A stretch of DNA of 5,218 nt from the NCBI GenBank assembly GCA_903889845.1, contig CAISZB010000051.1:1-5218 (forward strand), written 5' to 3'. Below the pieces are notes generated by a model. That model ran no database searches. It was given only the letters and a program-made list of their open reading frames with translations, and was not told the origin of the DNA. A program made the translations under genes and the position numbers. Positions 1-5,134 of this stretch are shown here, piece after piece. The DNA comes from an uncultured Verrucomicrobium sp. GTDB taxonomy: Bacteria > Verrucomicrobiota > Verrucomicrobiia > Methylacidiphilales > GAS474. Position 1 is the first letter of the stretch; each line of letters starts with the position of its first letter.

Positions 1-44
1 AAGCGTAAGCGATTGTACCCAGTCCCGAAGGGCCGTGCCTCTCC
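1..44. other. Left-edge intergenic stretch, no gene seen
   Basis: These bases lie downstream of the last operon gene. They contain a short direct repeat, AAGCG-T-AAGCG at 2-12 in the plus strand, and a weak CCC-GAA-GGG hairpin near 25-33. There is no T tract, so I do not call an intrinsic terminator. The stretch is too short to tell whether another gene follows or whether this is a promoter region for something outside the window. Confidence 0.5.
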
Positions 45-1046
45 CTACTTCTTTTCGAAGGCGGCGTCGAAGGCGCGGTCGGAGGGGGGGAAATCGAGTT
101 TGCGGACGGTGGCGGCCGACTCGGTCGCGCCGTGTTCCCGGTCCATGCCGCTGTCTTCCCACTCGACGGAGAGGGGGCCGCGGTATCCGGCCCGGTTCAG
201 GGCGCGGAGGAGGGCCTCGAAATCGATCCGGCCCCGGCCGACGGAGCGGAAGTCCCAGAAGCGGCGGCGGTCGCCGAAGTTGGTGTGGCCGCCGAAGACC
301 CCGGCCTCGGTCAGCTTCTCCGACCACCAGACGTCCTTCATGTGGACGTGGAAGATGCGGTCGGCGAATTTTTCGATGAAGGCGACGTAATCGACGCCCT
401 GGTAGCCGAGGTGGCTGGGATCGTAGTTGAAGCCGAAGGCGGGATGGTGGCCGACGGCGGCGAGGGCCCGTTCCGTCGAGGCGATGTCGAAGGCGATCTC
501 GGTGGGGTGGACTTCGAGGGCGAAGCGGATGCCGAGGGCTTGGTAGGCGTCGAGGATCGGGTTCCAGCGGCGGGCGAAGTCGGCATAGCCCTCCTCGATC
601 CACGCCTCGGGAACGGGCGGGAAGGAGTAGAGGAGATGCCAGATCGGGCTGCCGGTGAAGCCGTTGACGACGGCGACGCCGAGTTTCTTCGCGGCCTGGG
701 CGGTCGCGATCATCTCCGCGGCGGCGCGCTGGCGGACGCCTTCGGGATCGCCGTCGCCCCAGACGTGGGCGGGGAGGATCGACTGGTGCCGGGCGTCGAT
801 CTGGTCGGCGACGGCCTGGCCGACGAGGTGGTTGGAGATCGCGAAGACCTGCAGGCCGTGCTTTGCGAGGGCGGCTTTCTTTTTTGCGATGTAATCGGGT
901 TCCGCGTTGGCGCGGGAGACTTCGAAGTGGTCGCCCCAGCACGCCAATTCGAGACCGTCGTAGCCGAAGCGCTTCGCCTTCTCGGCGAGGACTTCGAGGG
1001 TGAGGTCGGCCCATTGGCCGGTGAAGAGGGTGAGGGGGCGGGACAT
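45..1046 (-). CDS. Sugar phosphate isomerase/epimerase family TIM-barrel protein (larger, about 333-aa type)
   Basis: The 333-residue product is a xylose-isomerase-like (AP endonuclease family 2) TIM barrel, probably a divalent-metal-dependent enzyme acting on a keto or aldehyde sugar. The likely metal and catalytic residues are visible in barrel order: E178 in LEVHPTE, D209 and H212 in YDPSHL, H235 with K237-D238 in HVHMKD, and E295 in SVEWED. Barrel strand 1 is LTLFTGQW near the N-terminus and an early acidic strand end is E33 in GLELA. The long insertion after the HVHMKD strand (about 240-270, WWSEK to WDFRSVGRG) and the C-terminal tail (about 298-333) explain why it is longer than the usual 250-290 residues. 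There is no signal peptide. It is the last gene of the operon, 24 nt after the preceding dehydrogenase. Its start has no Shine-Dalgarno: the leader is C-rich. The family includes isomerases, epimerases, dehydratases and 3-keto-sugar lyases/hydratases, so the exact reaction is not assignable. Confidence 0.9.
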   Translation of the reverse strand: MSRPLTLFTGQWADLTLEVLAEKAKRFGYDGLELACWGDHFEVSRANAEPDYIAKKKAALAKHGLQVFAISNHLVGQAVADQIDARHQSILPAHVWGDGDPEGVRQRAAAEMIATAQAAKKLGVAVVNGFTGSPIWHLLYSFPPVPEAWIEEGYADFARRWNPILDAYQALGIRFALEVHPTEIAFDIASTERALAAVGHHPAFGFNYDPSHLGYQGVDYVAFIEKFADRIFHVHMKDVWWSEKLTEAGVFGGHTNFGDRRRFWDFRSVGRGRIDFEALLRALNRAGYRGPLSVEWEDSGMDREHGATESAATVRKLDFPPSDRAFDAAFEKK

Positions 1047-1062
1047 AGGGGAGGGGTGGGGG
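1028..1062 (+). other. Candidate G-quadruplex motif over the start of the last operon gene
   Basis: The plus strand has six consecutive G runs at 1028-1030, 1034-1038, 1040-1042, 1048-1051, 1053-1056 and 1058-1062, separated by loops of 3, 1, 5, 1 and 1 nt. This satisfies the usual four-run G-quadruplex pattern more than once. It lies on the template strand of the minus-strand operon and spans the ATG of the 45-1046 gene. It could be a by-product of a C-rich leader plus G/C-rich codons. Confidence 0.5.
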
Positions 1063-1070
1063 TTGGAAGG
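1047..1070 (-). promoter_or_regulatory. C-rich translation leader without Shine-Dalgarno
   Basis: The 24-nt spacer in mRNA sense is almost entirely pyrimidine and A, with no GGAG-like element before the ATG at 1046. It starts right after the preceding stop codon and shares the 9-mer CTAACCTTC (containing the TAA stop) with the other short spacer of this operon. The visible sequence suggests Shine-Dalgarno-independent initiation or translational coupling rather than a normal RBS. Confidence 0.45.
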
Positions 1071-2222
1071 TTAGTAGCTGAAAGGGTACCATTTCTCGCC
1101 GCTGCGGGAGCTGGCGACGACGGCCTCGATGAAGGCCATGCCGCGGACGGCGTCGTCGATGCCGGGGAGGTCGAGGGAGGCCGCGGGGAGGGGTTTCCCT
1201 TCCTTCCGGGCGCGGACGGCGGCGGCGAAGTGGCGGTAGAGGTTGGCGAAGGCCTCCAGGAAGCCCTCGGGATGGCCCATGGGGAGGCGGGTGTTCGCCT
1301 TGGCGGCGGCGCCGAGGGAGGCGTTCCCGGCGCGGACGACCTCGCGGGGCCGGTCGGGCCAGCGGAGGACGAGGGTGTTCGGCTCCTCCTGCCGCCAGGC
1401 GAGGCTCCCTTTCTCCCCGTGGACGCGGAGATTGAGGCCGTTCTCCTCGCCGATGGAGATCTGGCTGGCGTGGAGGATGCCCTTGGCCCCGCCGTGGAAC
1501 CGGAGGAGGACGTTGGCGTCGTCGTCGAGGACGCGGCCCGGGACGAAGGTGGTGAGGTCGGCACAGAGGGCCTCGATCTTCAGGCCGGTGACGTATTCGG
1601 CGAGGTTTTCGGCATGGGTGCCGATGTCGCCGAAGCAGCAGGTGATCCCGGCGCGCTTCGGGTCGGTCCGCCAGTCGGCTTGCTTCTGCCCGGAGTCTTC
1701 GAGCCGCTGGGCGAGCCAGCCCTGGGGATACTCGACGATGACCTTGCGGATGGCGCCGAGCCGGCCGCTGCGGACGATGTCCCGGGCCTCCTTCACGAGG
1801 GGGTAGCCGGTGTAGTTGTGGGTCAGGCCGTAGAGGAGGCCGGTGCGGGCGACGATCTTTGCGAGTTCCTTCGCCTCGGCGAGGTCGAGGGTCGCGGGCT
1901 TGTCGGAGAGGACGTGGAAGCCGTGTTCCAGCGCCGACTTCGCGACGGGGAAGTGGAGGAAGTTCGGCGTGACGATGGCGGCGAATTCGATCCGGTGGTC
2001 GGCGGGGAGCTGCGCCTCGGCCTCGAACATCTCCTCGTAGGAGCCGTAGCAGCGGTCTTCGGCGAGGAAGAGCTCCCGCCCCGTCGCCTTCGACCGCGCG
2101 GCGTCGGAGCTGAAGGCCCCGGCGACCAGCTCGATCTGGCCGTCGAGGGCCGCCGCCATCCGGTGGACGGCTCCGATGAATGCTCCCTGACCTCCGCCGA
2201 TCATACCCATACGAATTTTCAT
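1071..2222 (-). CDS. Gfo/Idh/MocA family oxidoreductase (canonical D-x-x-x-H type)
   Basis: The 383-residue product is a nicotinamide-dependent sugar dehydrogenase/reductase. The N-terminal Rossmann domain opens with GGGQGAFIG (residues 9-17). The end of the second strand reads GAFSSD, with serines where NAD-specific members carry an acidic residue, so NADP(H) or dual use is possible. The lysine of the usual EKP motif is kept as DKP at 107-109. The C-terminal substrate domain holds GDIGTH with D199 and H203, the classical catalytic pair of the family, and LDDDANVLLRF near 232-242. Length is normal for the longer subgroup (about 370-395). No export signal is present, so it should be cytosolic. 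The start at 2222 places the Rossmann glycines at the usual distance; M5 is an alternative. Upstream lies a 95-nt spacer with a strong inverted repeat 2 nt from the ATG; downstream a TIM-barrel gene follows after 24 nt. Family members oxidise sugars, inositols or glycosides, often at C3, or reduce 3-keto sugars; direction here is unknown. Confidence 0.92.
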   Translation of the reverse strand: MKIRMGMIGGGQGAFIGAVHRMAAALDGQIELVAGAFSSDAARSKATGRELFLAEDRCYGSYEEMFEAEAQLPADHRIEFAAIVTPNFLHFPVAKSALEHGFHVLSDKPATLDLAEAKELAKIVARTGLLYGLTHNYTGYPLVKEARDIVRSGRLGAIRKVIVEYPQGWLAQRLEDSGQKQADWRTDPKRAGITCCFGDIGTHAENLAEYVTGLKIEALCADLTTFVPGRVLDDDANVLLRFHGGAKGILHASQISIGEENGLNLRVHGEKGSLAWRQEEPNTLVLRWPDRPREVVRAGNASLGAAAKANTRLPMGHPEGFLEAFANLYRHFAAAVRARKEGKPLPAASLDLPGIDDAVRGMAFIEAVVASSRSGEKWYPFSY

Positions 2223-2224
2223 GA

Positions 2225-2247
2225 GGCCGGCAGATTACCTGCCGGCC
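2225..2247. repeat. Perfect 9-bp inverted repeat with 5-nt spacer at a start codon
   Basis: The arms GGCCGGCAG (2225-2233) and CTGCCGGCC (2239-2247) are exact reverse complements around the loop ATTAC. In the operon transcript this would be a very stable GC hairpin ending 2 nt before the ATG at 2222. As DNA it is a 23-bp dyad that could be an operator. Neither side is followed by a T run, so it is not a standard intrinsic terminator. Confidence 0.8.
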
Positions 2248-2261
2248 GGTGATGCCGTCAA
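2234..2261 (-). promoter_or_regulatory. Possible internal promoter for the 1071-2222 / 45-1046 pair
   Basis: Reading the minus strand, TTGACG (2261-2256, five of six to the -35 consensus) is followed after 16 nt by GGTAAT (2239-2234, four of six to the -10 consensus). The -10 falls in the centre of the 9-bp inverted repeat, so a protein bound to the dyad would block it. Transcription would begin only a few bases before the ATG at 2222, giving a nearly leaderless message. The match is moderate and chance is possible. Confidence 0.25.
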
Positions 2262-2297
2262 ATTCGGAGGGGTTCGTTCAATTTCGGGCCGTTCTTC

Positions 2298-2317
2298 GGA
2301 GGCTTTTGGAGGCTTTC
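2298..2317. repeat. Tandem 10-bp duplication between the two dehydrogenase genes
   Basis: GGAGGCTTTT (2298-2307) is followed directly by GGAGGCTTTC (2308-2317), ending exactly at the stop codon of the upstream gene. The rest of the 95-nt spacer (2223-2317) holds the inverted repeat and the tentative promoter but no small open reading frame I would support. Confidence 0.6.
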
Positions 2318-3436
2318 CTAGGCGTCGAGTCGGCCCAAGGCGAGGCCGACGGGGAGGGCCTTCGGCTTCGCCACGGTGGTCTTCAGGGTGACGTGCTTCC
2401 CGCGCTCCGAGGAGAGCTGGACGGCCAGCATGGCTTCGAGGGCGTGGAGGGCCAGTTCCCCGCTCGCGCGGTGGGGGCGCCCGCTGCGGATCGCCGTGGC
2501 CATGTCGGCGACGCCGATGCTGCGGCCGACCTGGTCGCTGTGGGTGAGGGGGATGTCGCGCCATTCCTTCTCGTCGGAACGGCGGACCTGGACGATGCCG
2601 CCGAAGTTGTTCGGATCGGGGACGCGGAGGGTCCCCTCGCTGCCGTAGACCTCGATGATCGGCAGGGTGTGCGACCAGACGTCGAAGGAGATGTTGAGGT
2701 TGGCGATGGGGCCGGAGGCGAAGTCGAAGGCCCCGGCGTAGTGGGTCGGGACTTCGACCTTGATCTTCTTCCCGGCCTTCTTGCCGCTACCGACGGTCCG
2801 CGTCTTGAAGGAACTGCGGGCGGAGCCGGTGACGCGCCGGATGGGGCCGAGGAGGTTGACGAGGGCGGTGACGTAGTAGGGCCCCATGTCGAGCATCGGT
2901 CCGCCGCCGTACTGGTAGAAGAACTCGGGGTCGGGGTGCCACGACTCGGGGCCGTGGCCCATCATGTTCGCGACGGCGGCGACGGGCTGGCCGATGGCGC
3001 CGTCGTCGATCAGCTTCCGGGCGGTCTGGATGCCGCCGCCGAAGAAGGTGTCCGGGGCGGAGCCGACGCGGAGCTTCTTTTTCTTCGCCAGCTTGAGGAC
3101 CTTCAGCCCCTCGGCGACGTCGAGGGCGAAGGGCTTCTCCGTGTAGGCGTGTTTTCCGGCCTTCAGGATCGCCTCGTTGACGGAGGCGTGGACCTTCGGG
3201 ACGGTGAGGTTGATGACGATGTCGATGGATTTGTCGGCGAGGAGTTCCTTCACGGAGTAGGCCTTCACGCCGTATTCCTTCGCCTTGGCCTCGGCCCGGG
3301 CGGGATCGAGGTCGGCGACGGCCGCCACATGGAGGATCGGGAACGTCTTGCTGCCGGTCAGGTATTGGTTGCTGATGTTGCCGCAGCCGATGATGCCGAC
3401 CTGGAAGGGGCGGTCCGATTTCTTCGCTTTTTTCAT
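2318..3436 (-). CDS. Gfo/Idh/MocA family oxidoreductase (D-M-G-P-Y-Y subtype)
   Basis: The 372-residue product is a second cytosolic nicotinamide-dependent dehydrogenase. After a lysine-rich start (MKKAKKSDR) the Rossmann fold shows GIIGCGNIS (14-22) and an acidic D42 at the end of strand 2 (VADLD), which favours NAD over NADP. The EKP motif is at 100-102, with K101 the expected catalytic lysine. In the substrate domain the family D-x-x-x-H pair is replaced: GGGPMLDMGPYY has D183 and Y187 where histidine is usual. This GGGPMLDMGPYY variant is, from memory, a recurrent natural subfamily rather than a broken gene, and the frame is intact from end to end. The gene follows the TIM-barrel gene by 22 nt and precedes a 95-nt spacer. 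Its start at 3436 is preceded by a pyrimidine-rich leader without Shine-Dalgarno. It is distinct in sequence from the neighbouring dehydrogenase, so the pair probably performs different steps and is not a recent duplication. Confidence 0.92.
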   Translation of the reverse strand: MKKAKKSDRPFQVGIIGCGNISNQYLTGSKTFPILHVAAVADLDPARAEAKAKEYGVKAYSVKELLADKSIDIVINLTVPKVHASVNEAILKAGKHAYTEKPFALDVAEGLKVLKLAKKKKLRVGSAPDTFFGGGIQTARKLIDDGAIGQPVAAVANMMGHGPESWHPDPEFFYQYGGGPMLDMGPYYVTALVNLLGPIRRVTGSARSSFKTRTVGSGKKAGKKIKVEVPTHYAGAFDFASGPIANLNISFDVWSHTLPIIEVYGSEGTLRVPDPNNFGGIVQVRRSDEKEWRDIPLTHSDQVGRSIGVADMATAIRSGRPHRASGELALHALEAMLAVQLSSERGKHVTLKTTVAKPKALPVGLALGRLDA

Positions 3437-3458
3437 GGGAGAGGAGAGCGGGAGAAGG
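3437..3458 (-). promoter_or_regulatory. Pyrimidine-rich translation leader without Shine-Dalgarno
   Basis: The 22-nt spacer between the first two operon genes is almost purely C and T in mRNA sense right up to the ATG at 3436. No purine-rich ribosome binding site is present. It begins with the same CTAACCTTC (overlapping the preceding TAA stop) as the spacer before the last gene, so the two short spacers resemble each other. Confidence 0.45.
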
Positions 3459-4208
3459 TTAGAGGGCCTTCGCCTTCATCGACGCGACGCACTTCGTGAG
3501 GGCGGGGACGGGGTTCTCCACGTCGGCCTCGTACTCGATGACGGCCATGCCGTCGAAGCCCGCTTCCTGGAGGGCCTTCGTGAAGGCGGGGAGGTCGAGG
3601 GTTCCTTCCCCGACGACGACGTCCTTCCACTGGCCGTTGGCCTCGAAGACGAAGTCCTTGAAGTGGATGCCGTAGAGGTGCTTTCCGTATTTCTTCACCC
3701 ACTCGACCGGCTTGCCCAGGTTCGGCCCGATCTGCATGCACCACGCGGTGTCGATGCAGAGGCCGATTTCCGGTCCGCCGAGGGAGAAGAGGTACTCAAG
3801 GACGTCGGGCTGGCCGCCGAACATGTAACCGCCGTGGCAATGGATGCCGACCCGGATGCCGAATTCCTGCGACCAGGCGCGGACCTTCGGCACGGCCTTC
3901 ATGAAGGTATCGACGCGGAAGTGGGCGGAGATGTGCTTGGCGCCCGCCTTGGCGGCGCACTCGAACCAGTTCCTCTCATTGTCGTTGCCGTTGAAGGTCT
4001 GGACGCCGAGGGAGACGATGGAGACGCCCGCCTTGCGGTAGGTCTCGACGACGGCATCGAATTCGGCGGGCTTTTCGAAATCGGCATGGACGCCGCAGAG
4101 CTCGATGCGGTCGAGGCCGATGTCGCGGACCTTTTGGGCGACTTCGGCGTTGGTCTTGAAGTGGCGGAAACACCAGCTTTGAACTCCGAACGGGATAGGA
4201 TGGCTCAT
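3459..4208 (-). CDS. Sugar phosphate isomerase/epimerase family TIM-barrel protein (about 249-aa type)
   Basis: The 249-residue product is a compact xylose-isomerase-like TIM barrel of the AP endonuclease 2 superfamily, the first gene of the operon. Strand 1 is IPFGVQSWCFR; an early acidic end is E36 in RIELCG. The active-site residues seen are H123 and H125 in GIHCHGG, D153 in CIDTAW, H182 with K184-D185 in GIHFKD, VGEGTLD at 199-205, and E225 in VIEYE. The H-x-H on the fifth strand resembles the YHNHD-type members found beside Gfo/Idh/MocA genes, including 3-keto-sugar enzymes, more than classical xylose isomerase. No signal peptide is seen. I chose ATG 4208 because the protein then begins right at barrel strand 1. 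The frame stays open further upstream (ATG at 4253, and to 4490), but the added residues are low-complexity, the 4253 ATG overlaps the proposed -10 box, and longer forms would run into the divergent regulator gene. Substrate is unknown; epimerase, isomerase, lyase or hydratase are all possible. Confidence 0.9.
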   Translation of the reverse strand: MSHPIPFGVQSWCFRHFKTNAEVAQKVRDIGLDRIELCGVHADFEKPAEFDAVVETYRKAGVSIVSLGVQTFNGNDNERNWFECAAKAGAKHISAHFRVDTFMKAVPKVRAWSQEFGIRVGIHCHGGYMFGGQPDVLEYLFSLGGPEIGLCIDTAWCMQIGPNLGKPVEWVKKYGKHLYGIHFKDFVFEANGQWKDVVVGEGTLDLPAFTKALQEAGFDGMAVIEYEADVENPVPALTKCVASMKAKAL

Positions 4209-4251
4209 GGGGGGATGTGGAATTGAATTGTTTGAAACTGCGGGCGATGGC

Positions 4252-4280
4252 ATTATCTGCCTTATAAAATGGGTTTCCAA
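4252..4280 (-). promoter_or_regulatory. Predicted sigma70-type promoter of the four-gene operon
   Basis: On the minus strand TTGGAA (4280-4275) and GATAAT (4257-4252) are separated by the ideal 17 nt, matching the -35 and -10 consensus at four and five of six positions. The predicted transcription start is near 4245, leaving a leader of about 37 nt before ATG 4208. It lies in the only A/T-rich part of the window, between divergent genes, where a promoter is expected. Confidence 0.55.
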
Positions 4281-4282
4281 TC

Positions 4283-4293
4283 CAATAGAATTG
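4283..4293. promoter_or_regulatory. Small dyad upstream of the operon -35, candidate regulator site
   Basis: CAAT-AGA-ATTG is a perfect 4-3-4 palindrome, and it overlaps a CCAATCCAAT direct repeat (4279-4286 region). Its centre lies about 43 bp upstream of the predicted operon start, the position typical of an activator touching the -35 element. AraC proteins usually bind direct rather than inverted repeats, so assignment to the neighbouring regulator is an inference. Confidence 0.3.
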
Positions 4294-4301
4294 TCAAAAA
4301 C

Positions 4302-4306
4302 GAGGA
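4302..4306 (+). promoter_or_regulatory. Shine-Dalgarno GAGGA of the AraC-family gene
   Basis: GAGGA stands 6 nt before the GTG at 4313 and decides this non-ATG start over the in-frame ATG at codon 16. A -10-like TATAAA sits upstream at 4263-4268, but no -35 is seen at the right distance, so the regulator's own promoter is not called. Confidence 0.7.
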
Positions 4307-4312
4307 TTTGTT

Positions 4313-5134
4313 GTGAAAACGTCGGGCGCCGACTTTCCCGAGGTGGTATGGGGCGAAATGGAATTGCTGGGGATTTCCCATTACCATCAGCGGGGTGGGG
4401 TCCAGCCCGTGCCGCACGGCATTCCCCCGGGACGGGAGTTGGTCGAACTCGTGACCGGGGGGCGGGGCTGGGTCCGGGACGGCGATACATGGCGGGAGGT
4501 CGTGCCGGGGCATCTGCTCTGGCACGGGCCGGGAGCGGAGACGATCGGACGGAGCGATCTCGAAGCCCCTTACCGCTGTCTGGCGGTCAACCTGAAGACC
4601 GACCGGAAGAAGGGATTGGGGATTCCCCGCTTCTCCCTCTGCCCCGATCCCGAGGTGGTGAAGGCTTTCACGGATGAGGTGGTGAAGTGTTTCTTCGACC
4701 CGGCCTTCGACCGGCGCGTGCTGCTCCGCTACGTGGTCAGCCGCCTCCTGTTCTGGGTCCACGGTTCCCGGTTCCTCCAGCGTCGGGCCGAGCTGCCGGA
4801 GGCGGTCGGGGAGACGCTCGAATGGATCGACCGGAATTATGCCCGGCCCTGCCGGGTGGAGGAATTGGCGAAGCGGGTGGGGTGGTCGGCGGCCCATCTC
4901 CATTACACCTTCCGCCTCCACCTCGGGAAGAGTCCGCACAAGATGCTCATGGCCCGCCGCCTCCGCGCGGCGCAGGAGGCGCTGGCCTCGACGGGCCATC
5001 CGATCAAGCGGGTGGCGGTGGAGAGCGGCTTCGCCGACGCCTCGGCGCTGATCCATGCCTTCCGCGCGACCCAGGGGATCACCCCGACGGCCTACCGGAA
5101 GCGCTATATCGGGCCGATGGCGAAGGGGGCTTAA
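4313..5134 (+). CDS. AraC-family transcriptional regulator
   Basis: The 273-residue product, starting with GTG, is a sugar-responsive type AraC/XylS regulator. The N-terminal half (about 20-95) looks like the cupin ligand-binding domain: an HYHQRGG start, an ELVELVTGGRGWV strand pair and VVPGHLLWHGPG. A helical linker (about 112-160) follows. The DNA-binding domain occupies roughly 165-266 with a first helix-turn-helix at about 182-202 (VEELAKRVGWSAAHLHYTF), the conserved long helix RRLRAAQEAL, a second helix-turn-helix at about 231-251 (IKRVAVESGFADASALIHAF), and the family signature GITPTAYRKRY at 255-265. Length is normal. It is divergent from the catabolic operon across 104 bp, a layout typical of a local activator that senses the pathway substrate or an intermediate and also controls itself. 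Its stop codon overlaps the stop of a convergent minus-strand gene. Confidence 0.93.
   Translation: MKTSGADFPEVVWGEMELLGISHYHQRGGVQPVPHGIPPGRELVELVTGGRGWVRDGDTWREVVPGHLLWHGPGAETIGRSDLEAPYRCLAVNLKTDRKKGLGIPRFSLCPDPEVVKAFTDEVVKCFFDPAFDRRVLLRYVVSRLLFWVHGSRFLQRRAELPEAVGETLEWIDRNYARPCRVEELAKRVGWSAAHLHYTFRLHLGKSPHKMLMARRLRAAQEALASTGHPIKRVAVESGFADASALIHAFRATQGITPTAYRKRYIGPMAKGA

Noticed and set aside
20..44. Possible intrinsic terminator after the last operon gene
   Set aside because: Only a 3-bp CCC/GGG stem is present and no T tract follows on the minus strand.
2225..2247. The inverted repeat as a rho-independent terminator of the upstream gene pair
   Set aside because: The stem is strong, but in the minus strand it is followed by TCATGAAAATT and not by a T run, and it lies too close to the next start codon.
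132..4226. Long, nearly continuous plus-strand open frames (132-2252, 2249-3499, 3285-4226) of 706, 416 and 313 residues
   Set aside because: They lie fully antisense to four well-supported genes, have a repetitive Gly/Glu/Asp/Val/Ala-rich composition with no domain motifs, and are the expected mirror of G/C-ending codons in high-GC DNA.
4209..4490. N-terminal extension of the first operon gene to the ATG at 4490 or 4253
   Set aside because: The added residues are Pro/Arg-rich or low-complexity, run antisense into the AraC gene or through the predicted promoter, and the TIM barrel begins exactly at the 4208 ATG. An AAGG about 6 nt before the 4253 ATG is the only point in favour of that start.
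4262..5056. Minus-strand 264-residue open frame opposite the AraC gene
   Set aside because: It is antisense to a gene with complete AraC motifs and shows no recognisable domain; its composition is typical of a shadow frame.
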